Part shown: positions 23,040-33,600 of the stretch, one piece after another
Position numbering within the stretch: position 1 is the first letter of the stretch
Layout of the letters: the number at the start of each line of letters is the position of its first letter
Source of the DNA: Isochrysis galbana
Taxonomy: Eukaryota > Haptophyta > Isochrysidales > Isochrysidaceae
DNA length: 64,000 bases
NCBI GenBank assembly: GCA_018136815.1
Contig: CM030931.1
Span: 8,668,557 to 8,732,556 of the forward strand
Direction of reading: 5' to 3'
Position numbers and translations under genes: made by a program
The notes under the pieces: generated by a model
Seen by the model: only the letters and a program-made list of their open reading frames with translations
Databases searched by the model: none
Told to the model about the DNA's origin: nothing

Positions 23040-23475
23040 CGACCATATCTAAGCCCTTTTCCCCTATCCCCCTAGTAGTGCACGGGGGGAGTCGCCTGAT
23101 GGCGGGGGGGAAAGGGCCGGGAGAGAGGGGGTGTAGAAAGTTTTGCTGCGTGAGTAGAAAGTAGAGGGTCCACGGCCGCGTGTGCGGTGAGACTATTAAG
23201 AAGTTAATGTATTCACCATTATCAATCATTCTAAAGATGTGATCTAGTAGAAACTTCGCTGCGTCCTTTTCTAATGCGTTTTTGCATTCATATTCACCCC
23301 TGTTCGTGCGGAGATCATCGTGACACGTTTGCTCACATCCAGGAACCGCTTCCATACAGCGTTCAAACTCATGCAGGATCCCAAGTGGAAAAGTGGTAAG
23401 TAGGGTCGATATCTCGTTGAAATCACGATCCACATGTCTCCCCTTCTCGCTCGTGCCGTTACGTACGAAAACCAA
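23040..23475 (-). pseudogene. AT-rich gene remnant truncated by repeat
   Basis: A minus-strand frame without an ATG reads DRDFNEISTLLTTFPLGILH, HEFERCMEAVPGCEQTCHDD and KFLLDHIFRMIDNGEYINFL, then runs into the repeat family seen at 15.9 and 20.4 kb (from about 23200 down to 23060). The coding-like part is AT-rich like the nearby 21.3-22.0 kb gene. The DNA for DRDFNEISTL recurs at 55.63 and 56.30 kb. No known family was recognised. Confidence 0.45.
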
Positions 23476-24494
23476 CGGGTTGTGGCGGATCTATATTGAT
23501 GATGCTCTCCATTACAACAGCTTGCGTAAGTTGTCAGGTGGGCAGTCAGGATCGTCAGGTGGGCAGTTGGGGTCGTCAGTTGTGCTGTCAGGTGGGCATT
23601 TGGGCCATCAGCTGTGCTGTCAAGCGGGCAGTTGTTCAGTTGTTGGTAGAGCATGGATTTTTTTTGAGACAGAGCACTGGGCAATTTTCATCGAAGGAAC
23701 TGCACGGGTACTACGAATTGCACCTCGCCCCAAATCCCGCCCTGACGCACGACCGCCACATGCCGCGGCGGGCGCCGCGGTTCTTGGTTCTTTACCGGTA
23801 GAGCCCCAAAGCGTGTGCAATGGAGGGGCGAGGGAGGGGAGAGAAGAATCGCACCATTTTCTGGCGAAGATTTTCGTGGCGACAGGTTGTCCCCTAGGAA
23901 TATTGTTGTTTGTTGTGGGCTTTCGGAGCCCCCCCTCATATTAGTAGTTGGTAGTTGGAAAGCCCTTTTTGACTGCCCTACTTATTACACCTCGCACAGG
24001 ATTAGTACTACGTTTCACAATAACGCGTGCACGAGCATACGCATACAGATGGATCTCGCACGCACTCTATTAATTGGGATTGCACATGTTGCACGGCAGT
24101 GGCGGGCACTACGAGCGACTAATGCACGACAATGCCGGGGAGCGCATGCGGTATACTCGTATGCGCCTCAGCCTCATAGTTGCAACAAACGACAAGTGCA
24201 GCGAGGAGGGATGATTACATGTGCAAGCATGTTGATGGTGCACGAATCTTCTGTGAGATCTGCATATTATCACTCCGTCCATCACATTCATGGCGTTGCA
24301 CGTCTCGTCGAACGGCCGTGCGGGCATGACGGGAAAAGGGATGTTGATGGTCGAGCGGTGCAGGCTCACAGCCGCGGACAGCGAACATCGATTTCTTGGC
24401 GATGTGAAATTGGCACATCGCATGGGGTAAGCACGCAGCTGTCGAGCGGTGGATGAGCCGGCATGGATGGGAGCCCCCCTCTCCCCACCCTATT
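23476..24494. other. Intergenic, no gene recognised
   Basis: 23530-23650 contains four or five imperfect tandem units of TCAGGTGGGCAGT(C/T)G / TCAGTTGTGCTG. The remainder, up to the end of the exchanger gene, is probably its 3' flank. A possible donor at about 24531 (CCC|GTGAGT on the minus strand) means a further 3' exon of the exchanger cannot be excluded. Confidence 0.35.
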
Positions 24495-26260
24495 TCAAGG
24501 CATTTCACCCGCTCGATCAGGCCAATACTCACGGGTGCAAAAGTTGTGAATGATGGGATAGCCGGCGATGCATGCGATGTATGCGGCGAGCAATGCTGTG
24601 CCCTTGCCCTTGCCAAGCACAGCCTTTCGATGATCGCCTGGTCGCCAAGTATGAGCAGTGGAGACCAACATGACAGCGGCGAAGAACATCATGATACCGG
24701 ATTGGAATACCGCCATGAGCTTAAGGTCTTGGTGCTCTTGGATGTCGATAGGTATGCCTGCGGAATTAGAAAGGAACCATGGGAGCCCGAGGCCAACGAG
24801 TATGTTAATGATTTGCGAGCCACATGAATTGGAGACTGCCATAGACCCGTAGCCTCGTTTCGCAACCGTGATAGATTGAATGGTATCAGGAATTTCAGCG
24901 CCTATGGCGATGATATACATCCCAAGGAAGGCTGCGGGCACGTTGAGGAGCGTGCCAAATCGAGAAACCACGGCCGAGATGATCAGTGAGAGTACAGCCA
25001 CCCACAAGAAGGCGCTGAACAGAGTGATCGGGTACCACTGCGCATGCTCCCCGTCGTGATAGCATTCAGGGCATGTGAGACCAATCAGCCACTCCAATGG
25101 CGCAACGGATGCCTCTGCTGTTGAGCATACGGCATCGCGCAAAGCGAGCATCCGTTGTGTAGAAGATGGTGGCTCGGACAAGGTCTGGAGGAACGAAACG
25201 CGAGCAGCCGTGTGGTCTTGCGAAACAGTCTCGGCTGAAGTGGAGTGGGGTCCATTGCTCGTTTGAGACATTGAATATAAAGTGCTATTTGTGTCCACGC
25301 GACCGTCAAAATGAACTCTGCTTAGAGTCGTGCCTTCAACGTCGGAAGCGTAAGGCTTGTCAGAATGGTAAGATGGCGGTGACGGCGGGTCGTAAGTGCC
25401 ATCTTCCTCTAAGTCGCCGTGTGAGGATGCGCGGGTGTTCGCCCCTGATGACGTGGGTGTTGAGGAGGCTACCCGCGAGGAGAGTACAAATGATTCTCCC
25501 AGCCGCACATCCTTTTTGAGCCACTGTACGCGATAGGCTTCTCGAATGCCCGAGGAAAATATGACGACCAAAAGGTACACTCCTATGCGAGGTCGAAGAG
25601 TGGCGGCATCAGGTGCAGTCAGCAATGTGCGAGATGCCATCGTGTGTCAAAGGTGCAATGCGCATGGGCAGGTATTGCGCGAGATGCAAGATGCATGAAG
25701 CGCTGACCGTAGCCGAGAAGCATGACTAGCGACTCTTGGGTCTCGATTACGCCGTCGCTGAAAACGAATGAGAGCCAAGCAAGGGAGCAGCCGTAGGCAA
25801 TCACATCTCGGGCAAGCGGTCTCCGCTTCAGCTCGAGCGGCTCTTCTCCGCCGGCAAAAATACCGCAAAGGCCTGGGATCACCGTGAAGGCGATCATACC
25901 GGAGCCAATGATTGCGCCGACTCCAAGCGCAGCGTCGTCGCCTCCTTCGCTCTGTTTAATTACGCCATGCTCGTGATCTACGGAACTGATGACACTCTTG
26001 AGTGTGCTGATCGCGTTGATCACGATCTCTGGCGCTGCACTACCAAAGGCCATAAAGCTGGCTCCAGCCACATCTTCTCGCACGTCCCAGCGAACGCAGA
26101 GCGTCTCGAGCGCAACGACGAGGTGCTGATCAGCCACAATAGCGACACCGACGAAGGCAAAGACGAGAGTGACCAGCTCGATCGCCACTCCCCACCAGTA
26201 GCCATCGATCTCGTCGAGGCAAAGGTTCTCCCAGCCCGAGGCGCAGTAGCCCGCCTCCAT
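24495..26260 (-). CDS. K+-dependent Na+/Ca2+ exchanger-like protein (NCKX/SLC24)
   Basis: Membrane cation/calcium exchanger of the CaCA superfamily. Exon 1 is 26260-25708 (ATG 26260) and exon 2 is 25582-24495. Donor G|GTCAGC and acceptor CATAG are phase 1; the joined frame reads LLGYGVYLLVV and gives 546 residues. Both diagnostic alpha-repeats are present: alpha-1 GASFMAFGSAAPEIVINAI and alpha-2 with AIGAEIPDTIQSITVAKRG, SNSCGSQIINILVGLGLPWF. The alpha-2 Asp and the Pro-Glu of alpha-1 are the family's ion ligands. A long hydrophilic, Ser-rich loop (about residues 200-320) separates the two halves, as in NCKX. There is no clear cleavable signal peptide at this start, so an upstream exon is possible. 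The C-terminus could extend through a downstream exon. It probably exports calcium from cytosol across the plasma membrane or an organelle. Confidence 0.93.
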
Positions 26261-26650
26261 CTCGCGCGGCAGCTGCGGTGAGTTTTGGCGACTGGTCGAA
26301 ACAGGTGAGGGGGGGGGGGGGGGATAGGAGGAGGAGGAGAAGGGGAGGTCAGGGAGGCTAGAGGCAGGATCGGCGGCAAGTCGAAAGAATGCGCAGTTGG
26401 GGAGAACTGACGAGAGCGAGACGGCGCGACGAGGCGTGGACCGTCTGATCGACAGTCTTCCTCTCTCTCTATCGCTACCCTCTACCCTCCCTTCTCTTCT
26501 CTACTCTAATACTATTATTCACAGGTGGTCCGCCCAGCCCCCTCCCCCGGGGCACAAGCGGGAGTGCAGCTGGCGGGAGTGCAGCCACAAGCGGGAGTGT
26601 TACTCCTGAACCCCCCCCCCCCCGCACATCCGTTCCCCCCTAGACCCTAG
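26261..26650. promoter_or_regulatory. Exchanger upstream region
   Basis: Contains a G-run (26309-26322), CT-rich stretches and a C-run near 26612-26624. It presumably holds the promoter and 5' UTR of the minus-strand exchanger. At 26637-26658 the unit CCCTAGA occurs three times in a row. Confidence 0.3.
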
Positions 26651-26653
26651 ACC

Positions 26654-26847
26654 CTAGATGGGAAATACGTATCTATCTACCGTATTTGGCGAGAGGCCAA
26701 ATACACAAATACATATGTATTTGGCTGTATCTGAAGCGCGTCCTGGGTTGTAGGCCTCGAATGTATTTGAAATGTATTTCGCCGGAGGCCGAATACATCC
26801 GTATTTGGCTGTATTTGCGAGGCCCAAACACCGTATTTCCCATCTAG
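26654..26847. mobile_element. MITE-like element with CTAGATGGGAAATACG terminal inverted repeats
   Basis: The 194-bp element is bounded by CTAGATGGGAAATACGT and its complement CGTATTTCCCATCTAG. Inside are repeated CGTATTTGG / CCAAATAC words that fold back on each other. Related copies are at 27246-27350 and 28050-28157. No open frame. Confidence 0.8.
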
Positions 26848-28049
26848 CCCCCCCCCCCCCAAACCCCAAACAAACCCCTAGTGTCAAGCATCAAGCATCA
26901 AGCAGCAAACAGCAAGCAGAGGTGGCGTTCCGTCGAATATGGGACACAACTAAAGTTGAGCCATGGTATGTTATCTCTGTGTCGAACATGGGATGAGGAT
27001 GGAATCGTAGGGAGAGTGAGAGTGAGACGAGCCGGTGGCTGACGCGGCTGACTGAAACTGAGTTAGCAGCGGGTCGAATAATTAAAATTAATATTCGAAT
27101 AAGGAAAGCAGATCCATCATATCGGGAGGAGAATGAGAGTCTCCAGGTCGCGATCCGTCGAATGTGGGACGGAATGAAGGTGAGCCATCAGCAAATGTCC
27201 ACCTGCCCGTTTACAACAATATAGACGAGGGTTGGGGTTACCCCCCTAGATGGGAAATACGTATTCACCGTATTTGGACGAAGGCCAAATACAGACCGTA
27301 TTTACCGTATTTGAAACTGCCTCAATATGACCCTCCGTATTTGGACGGTGGCGCAGGCGCGCGCGTCGAAAGTCCCCACGCCATGATCCTGTTTTGGTCT
27401 CATAGGCGGGGGGGCCTAATGGGAGGGTGAGGAGCAGATTATTAGAGAGGAGCTGTGGGGAAGGAGAGATGGCTGGATAGGGCGCTATACCCATGCGCTA
27501 GGCATGGGCAGCGCCGCCACCTCAGGGCATGTCCTCCCTCTGTTTGGTCATATGTTGAGATGTTGAGATGTTTTGTGCCTACAACCTACAACAGAGAACG
27601 ACGAGGGGGTTTGTGCTGCTTGGGTTAAACGCAGTAGGAAGAGGGAGTGAGCGAGCAGAGTGAGAGGGGGAGTCAAGTGTTGAATGAAGGCCCATGGATG
27701 GCCCATGGCAGGGCACCGAGTTGTAGGTTCCTGTGGTGCACAAGAGTGGGGTGGGAAGGAGAATTGTGTCAGCAATGGGCAATGGGCATTGTTGCATTGT
27801 TTGTTTGCGCAATGCAGCACCGCTGCAGCCATGCGCCATGCGCGCAACGAGCGCGGATCGCGCGAGGCACGGTCAGGGTTGGGGTTCAGGATGGGGTACA
27901 CGCTCCATCTACATTCTCACATGCTCTCATCATGATGAGATGATGGGTGAAGGGGGGGCGGGGGGGAGAGGGCGCTGGCGCTGGCGCTAGGGCAATATAT
28001 GGCATATGCTGGCGATTGGCGACGGGGGAGGCTTGGGGAATGGGAGCCC
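26848..28049. other. Intergenic with a second MITE copy
   Basis: 27246-27350 is a left-end copy of the CTAGATGGG element containing CCGTATTTGGACGAAGGCC. The right end is missing or degraded. The rest (27350-28049) has short GC-poor frames without domains. Two fragments with TCCGTCGAATATGGGAC / TCCGTCGAATGTGGGAC (26929 and 27151) are diverged repeats; a third related piece is near 28328. Confidence 0.4.
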
Positions 28050-28157
28050 CCCCCCCGTTACTGTATTTGGTACCGTATTTGGCTGTATTTGGACGAAGGC
28101 CAAATACAGACTGTATTTACCGTATTTGGAAGCCCCCTCACTGTATTTCCCATCTAG
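28050..28157. mobile_element. MITE-like element, third copy
   Basis: Contains TGTATTTGGACGAAGGCCAA, identical to the core of the 27246 copy, and ends with the right terminal repeat TGTATTTCCCATCTAG. The left terminal repeat is not intact (the sequence begins within CCCCCCGTTACTGTATTTGG). Confidence 0.7.
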
Positions 28158-28489
28158 GGTTACCCCAACCGACCACGATAAAACCCTAGGCACTAGCTAG
28201 GCATTCCAAAAAAAAAAGATCTGAAGATTCAGGGCTACACACCTATCGCTAGTCAGGTATATTCTACCCTCACCCGTCATCGCCCCTTTCTCCCGTCGCC
28301 CCGTATCCTCCTCGCCTTCCCCAGGTGTCGTTCCGTCAATTGTGGGGCATCAGTCGAATTGAGCGATCAAATGTCCATAGTTATGTATACAACAATATTC
28401 ACACGTAATGTTTAAAATTGAGGGAAAGCTCTATTCGCATTCGATTCTCTTCTGGCTGCCGCGTCCCGTTCTTTTAAGATGGCTCGCAC

Positions 28490-29235
28490 AACTAAGTTTA
28501 TACTTAGTTCGCCCAGGGGGGGGCACGAGCCCCCCCCTCTCTCCACTCCGGAAAAACACCGGGGGGGGGGGGGGAGGGACCTCTCGTCGAGAAGCAGAAC
28601 GGCCCTTACAGCTCGCGCCGCGAGCAGTCCTCGAAGAAATAAATGACTGCGCCCCCCGATACCTGCCACAGGGACGTCTTGAGCCACTCCCTTCCTCTCT
28701 TCCTCCTGTCGCCAGCCGCCCCCCTTCGCCCGTTTGCTAACGCAAACGGGGCCCGTTTCTTACCGCACTCCATCGGGGGGGGTGCAAAACCCCCCCTCTC
28801 CCTCTCTCCATTCTCCTCCACCCCTCTCCCTGCGGCGCGTCGCCATGCGGCGCGCCACGGCCTGCTCTCAGAGGGCCTTTGGGGGCTCCCAGAGGGCCAG
28901 CTAGGGCAGCTCAGGGGGCAGTGGAGGCTGGGGCTCAGCCCCTGGCCCCCCCGCCTCTCCCACGCTTGCCACGCTGGCCATTGGAGCCTCCCAGTGGCCT
29001 CTGTATGCCTGGCGACCAGGGGAGGGGGGGGAGTCAGCTCGAGGGCAGGCCCAGTATGGGCGTGGGAGTGCGAGTCGCGGCCCGCGCCCACGAAGGGTCT
29101 GGGCCAGGATGATGATTGCCCAGCCCCTGCCAGAGGGCAGGGGCTGAGGTTGATTGTACGGGCCCACCCCGGGGGGTGTCCGCGATGGAGAGAGGGGGGC
29201 GCGAGGCCCCCATTGACCCCCACTTATAAAAGTAG
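28490..29235 (-). mobile_element. 0.7-kb dispersed element, family A, copy 2, with AT palindrome
   Basis: Inverted relative to copy 1 (5395-6075). It starts with the palindrome AACTAAGTTTATACTTAGTT (28490-28509), then GGGGGGCACGAGCCCCCC, then the matching block from about 28547. This includes the 9-bp-arm hairpin (28729-28750), the CCATGCGGCGCGCCA segment and the GGGGTGTCCGCGATGGAG segment. It ends near ACTTATAAAAGTAGG (29222-29236). A related right end with ACTTATAAAATAAAAGTAGG is at 54751-54770. No conserved open frame. Confidence 0.7.
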
Positions 29236-29751
29236 GTTGACAGCGAACCCCCCTACATCGCCACCCGTGACGCGAGTTATGTTTTCGGGCACCACACGCT
29301 CATAGCGCCCAAATATCCCACTTCTACTTCTATCCAAAGATATCCATTTGCAACATACATATCCGCCCAAATGCTCCAATGGATATCCGGGATATCCTGG
29401 CCTACCGCTATCGTTCATCTCGGCGGGGTTGGCGGCAGAGGGGGACGGGAGGGGAGCCGGCGCGCTCTCGATGCATGACCCTATCGGTTTAACGATAGCT
29501 GATGTGTGCTTAGTCGAGCCCCGTGCCCGCGCCCTCCTCACCTCCCTCTCCCAAGGCCCTGAGCCCGCATTCGCTCCCCACGTGAGACGTGAGCATGTAC
29601 TCCTCCCGCCGTCGTTCAACAATAACAATCCTGCTTGCTTGCACTCAATCTCCGCCCCCACAGCCACAACCACAGCCTCTTCCCCAACCATAAGAACAAT
29701 AGGTTGAGCAATGGCGGATAAAACCTTTTGCGGTTCCAATTCGCCTCCGTT
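29224..29751 (-). CDS. Uncharacterised ORF (possible exon)
   Basis: A 175-codon open frame with no ATG at its 5' end; an acceptor-like TTTCTTCAG lies at about 29776. The residues include PQKVLSAIAQPIVLMVGEEA and PGYPGYPLEHLGGYVCCKW; no family was recognised. Its stop lies exactly in the terminus of the family A element, so the true 3' end may have been lost. An upstream minus-strand frame (about 29886-30184, with ATG 30184) could be earlier exons of the same gene. Confidence 0.2.
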   Translation of the reverse strand, partial: NGGELEPQKVLSAIAQPIVLMVGEEAVVVAVGAEIECKQAGLLLLNDGGRSTCSRLTWGANAGSGPWEREVRRARARGSTKHTSAIVKPIGSCIESAPAPLPSPSAANPAEMNDSGRPGYPGYPLEHLGGYVCCKWISLDRSRSGIFGRYERVVPENITRVTGGDVGGFAVNLLL

Positions 29752-30333
29752 CAAGACTTCCGCTCATCTGAAGAAATAACGCACTTTCTTAGCACCTTTC
29801 CCATCGCTTTGGGTTCCACACTCCTCGACATTCCGCTAGAAGCTAGAAGCAACCCAGCAACTATTCATCATGCATCACGCTGAGCTCAACTTCCGACTGC
29901 ACTCAGGCCGATTGACTTCCGATTGAGTGCCTGTACATCCAGGTATTCGATAATTTGAACTCGAGCTCTCCTTCGTCGCGTATATGTATTGCTCGGGGTC
30001 GTCAATTGTGCACGAGAAATGCGGGATAGAGCATGAGGATCATCTCGATTGAGGTCTCGATCAAGCATTCCCTAAACAAAGATGACAAACAAGTTTCGAC
30101 CGCATCGAGCGTGGCAGGCTTCTCATCTGTCCACCGCCAAGTGTGCCAGTAGAACTGCGTTGTCACGACTGCGCGGGAAACCATTGTGCTGATGATGACA
30201 GCTCATTGTTCTTGCTTCTTTTGATGGTCCGCAGGGCACTGCACATCGCTAATAGGCCAGGACGACGAGGATGAGCTCGCGGCCGCGTGGGAGGCAATCG
30301 AAGTGTGATTTCCTGCTGAGGTTTCTGCTCGAG
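29752..30333. other. Intergenic or unresolved exons
   Basis: The minus-strand frame from ATG 30184 (MVSRAVVTTQFYWHTWRWTD) and an overlapping frame at 29886-30068 (RARVQIIEYLDVQALNRK) look mildly coding but could not be joined into a model. Confidence 0.25.
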
Positions 30334-30741
30334 CTACAGTTCGAGCTCATTGCCGCACAATCCCTGCCGAATGCTCTCTTCGCTAGAGGCTCTCACAGTG
30401 CCTTTGCTCAAGATTTGCCAGGCTTCGACCTGATGAAGATCGAGAGCCAAGTCCATCGCAGACCTCCCGTTGGCTTCTCTCATGGAAGGATCTGCGCCAG
30501 CCTCCAATAGGAGTTTGCAACACTTAACGTGCCCTCTAGCTGCTGCCCAATGCAGAGGGCAACGGTCACCATCTGCATCGCGTGAATTGATATGCCCGTG
30601 CGAGATAGTCAGCAATTTCTTGAGTTGCGGCACATTGTTGAGGGCGCAATGGAGCGAGAGAGCGGACGTGCCTTCATCCGCCATCTTCGTATCAGTTGCG
30701 CGCATGTTGCCCGGCGACACCTGGCTCTTGGACTTGCGCAT
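30334..30741 (-). CDS. Small ankyrin-repeat protein
   Basis: From ATG 30741 the frame gives 135 residues. A basic N-terminus (MRKSKSQ) is followed by about three ankyrin units: ALSLHCALNNVPQLKKLLT, INSRDADGDRCPLHWAAARG-HVKCCKLLLEAGADP and MREANGRSAMDLALDLHQVE. Ankyrin repeats bind proteins; nothing shows the partner. The frame continues 37 codons upstream without an ATG, so an upstream exon is possible. It is transcribed away from the GH20 gene, with about 540 bp of GC-rich DNA between them. A degenerate ankyrin gene fragment lies beyond the GH20 gene at 33.6-33.8 kb. Confidence 0.72.
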   Translation of the reverse strand: MRKSKSQVSPGNMRATDTKMADEGTSALSLHCALNNVPQLKKLLTISHGHINSRDADGDRCPLHWAAARGHVKCCKLLLEAGADPSMREANGRSAMDLALDLHQVEAWQILSKGTVRASSEESIRQGLCGNELEL

Positions 30742-31285
30742 GGGTGCCGTGCTGCGCGATGCGTTGCGCTGTTGACCTCCGGCGTCAAGAGAGGTTCGAG
30801 GAACGGGGACACCTGGATGTTGTAACGTACTCTTACTACAGAGAGTATTCACATATCATTTGTCTTGCTCGTCCCGTCATATTCTGGGCTGTTCCCCCCT
30901 TGGGGTCGATCGGCGGGGGGGAGGGGGCGGGGGGGGGGGGGGTACAATTGGTACTGCTTGCCTGCGCCCCCCGCGCGTGCCTCCTGCTGCGGGACGCACG
31001 AGCTTGGACGAAGCAGTGGGGGGGAGAGGCGCGCGGAGGGCGACTCCCTCGCCCAAACCCAGATCGCTCCCCCGTCCGTCTTCCCGGACGGCGCCGGCCC
31101 TCCGCCGCCCCCCCTCGCCGCCTATCCCTCCTCTGCTCTCCCCCCTACCCCGCCTCCCTCCCGCCCCTCCCCTCCCCCTTCCCCTCCCCAACCGCCCCCC
31201 CTTCACTCTTTGCCTCCTTCATCTTCTTCCTTTCCGTTGCTTAGCTTGGCTGTCCCTCTCGACGCCTGCCAAGCATACCCCTACG
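30742..31285. promoter_or_regulatory. Divergent upstream region, ankyrin (-) / GH20 (+)
   Basis: GC-rich with a G-run (30917-30942) and a long C/CT-rich stretch (31070-31230) ending at the GH20 gene. Probably contains both promoters. Its open frames are composition artefacts, except the 80 bp immediately before 31286, which could encode a signal-peptide-like segment (see the GH20 entry). Confidence 0.4.
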
Positions 31286-33172
31286 ATGGGAGACCCTGCC
31301 TTCAGCCCCGCTGAGGCGCTGTTCGTGTGGCCACGCCCCACGCAGCATGTCTCACTCGGCAAATCAGCTGCCGCGCTCGTCCGCCGCGCTGACAGACCAC
31401 TCTTCTCGCACGTGGGTGGTTGTTGCGTAGAGCTGCTTGAGCAAGCGTTCGAGCGGTACACGTCCCTCATCTTCTGGGCAGATGCACACCCGAGCACTCC
31501 GCCGCACATGCGCGTGCGCGTGCCCGGGCTGCGCAACGCGACCGTCGGCGTGGAGCTTGAGGCATGTTCGCGAGCGGCTGTCGATGAGGTGGACCCTTTT
31601 GACACCGTCAAGGTGAGGGTGAAGTCACGCCGACCCACACCGCTGCAGCTTCATGTTGATGAGTCATATTCATTGAAGCTCACCACGAGAGGTGGAAGCC
31701 TAACTGCGCAGACAGAATGGGGTATCCTACGCGGCCTGGAGACGTTTGCTCAGCTAGCGCAATGGGCTGGACCCCCCGTAGGAAATAGAGTATGCAATCT
31801 TCCATTAAGCATCGATGATGCTCCTGCCTTCGCCTGGCGAGGCTTTCTCATCGACACTGCACGCCACTATTACACCGTTCATCAGCTGGTGCAGCTTTTG
31901 GATGCGATGGCAGCGTTGAAGCTGAATACATTGCATTGGCACATTGTCGATGCATCATCCTTCTCTTTTGGTGCGCGCACGAATATCATCTGATGCGCAC
32001 TTAACAGCTCGAGCAAAGACACAGCGTATACCGGAACATCTGCTCCCTCCAATCCCTTTGCAACCGTATGAGCCTTCTAGCTTCAGCTGGGATCTCCATA
32101 CCACCACCAGCGATCCGACTTCTTTTGGTCCCACAAACTGTCAGGCTCTGAGAGTGTTCCTCAACTTGCAGCAGCTGGTGCGTTGCATCCTTCGTTGGTC
32201 TACAGCACGTTCGATGTGCGGAACGTTGTTGAGGCAGCTCGTCTACGCGGCATCCGGGTTGTGCCCGAGCTAGATATGCCCGCGCACGCCGCTGCTTGGG
32301 CTCATGCCGAGCCCACTATGGTGGTGTCGTGCCCAAGCCGCGTCGGTGCTGATGACGAGGGGCTTGAGCATGGGATAGACAAGATGGCACTCAACCCGTT
32401 GAGCGAGAGGACGTACGAGGTCGTTGATCTATTGTTATCGGAAATGGCTGGCCTTTTCCCTGAGGATTACTTCCATTTAGGGGGTGACGAGGTCGACGGA
32501 GATTGCTGGCTTGAGGATCCCGTTATCAGGAAGTGGGCTGAGGGTAAGGGGGTCACATGGAAGGAGCAATTGGTTGCGCTCTTTAGTGCTCGCATTATTC
32601 ACCGCACGGCACAGCTCGGCAAGCGGCCTGTGATGTGGGATGAAGCGCTCGAAATGGTGCCTCATCTCTCAAGGTACATTCCGCCTGGCGCCTATTCTTC
32701 AACTCTTACAATAGATGCGTGGCGGGATTGGCAACACATTGACCTCGGCGACGGTGGAAGGATTGAGCGGTGGCAGAGTGCACCGGCAGCCGGGCATCAA
32801 GTCGTTTGGTCTTCGCTATCGTGGTATTTGGACTTGCCCAACAACAAGTGGGAATCTATTTACGCATTGGAAATGCCCGCCACACCACCCAAGGCTTTCC
32901 TTGGTGGCGAGGCTTCCAGCTGGTCCGAGTCTGCGGACGCAACAAATGTACAACAGCGATCACTAACACGTCTAGCAGCAGCAGCAGAGCGCCTCTGGTC
33001 GCGCGAACCTAGCAAGCTTGTCGTTACCAAGCAACGACTTGCCTCACTACGGTGCCGACTTCTACGCCGAGGCTTGCAAGCCGAGCCAGTGATGACCGAC
33101 TTTTGTGCGGTGGCTGTCCCAGCTCTCGAGGTGGATGAACAACACACCGCCCAATGCCCAGTACAAGGCTGA
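31286..33172 (+). CDS. Beta-N-acetylhexosaminidase (GH20), 2 exons
   Basis: Glycosidase removing terminal GlcNAc/GalNAc from glycans, normally in lysosome or vacuole or secreted. Exons are 31286-31970 and 32145-33172 (donor TTTG|GTGCGC, acceptor CTGTCAG, phase 1), giving 570 residues. An N-terminal HEX-type non-catalytic domain (about residues 10-165) is followed by the catalytic barrel: FAWRGFLIDTARHYYTVHQL, ALKLNTLHWHIVDASSF, LRGIRVVPELDMPAHAAAWA, the catalytic FHLGGDEVDGDCW (Asp343-Glu344), RPVMWDEALE and FLGGEASSWSE with the C-terminal RLAAAAERLWS. All catalytic residues are present. One oddity is that the codons just before ATG 31286 read as a hydrophobic leader (LCLLHLLPFRCLAWLSLSTP) but contain no ATG, so the signal peptide may start at a non-AUG codon or in an upstream exon. 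Confidence 0.93.
31971..32144 (+). other. Intron of GH20 gene
   Basis: 174-nt GT-AG intron splitting the loop after HWHIVDASSF. It was placed by splice consensus, phase and the GH20 family alignment. Confidence 0.8.
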
Positions 33173-33600
33173 GAGAATATGAAAAAGGATGGGATTGAGG
33201 AGAGCCGCTCTGAGCGGCGCGTGCAGCACCCCACGCGTGTGAATTCGAGGCGAGCACGCTCAAAGTGCACCTCCATAGCGAGCTGCCTTGGGGCACTGGA
33301 TTGGATGAGGCTGCTTGTTACGGCATGCTACTAAACTCCGACTCAGCTCGGCCCTTGGCCCCTGGGTGGGGAAGGCGTCGACTAGAGCCCCATGATTATG
33401 CTTTGATGATCGCAATCACTATCCGGCCAACAAGACCACCAAAAAGCCCGTCCCAATCCTCTCTCCACGCCAGGCCCAAGTAGTAGTGCACGTGGGCCTC
33501 AATCAACCCCGCTCATGGTCACCTTGCTCATGGTCGCTGCGCTCATGTTCGCTGCGCTCATGGGGAGTGCCTCCGTCACAGAACGGCTCGCCGAAGCGGA
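33173..33600. other. Intergenic, no gene recognised
   Basis: 3' flank of the GH20 gene; no recognisable feature except a short tandem of GCTCATGGTC(A/G)CTGCG-like units at 33512-33560. Confidence 0.35.
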
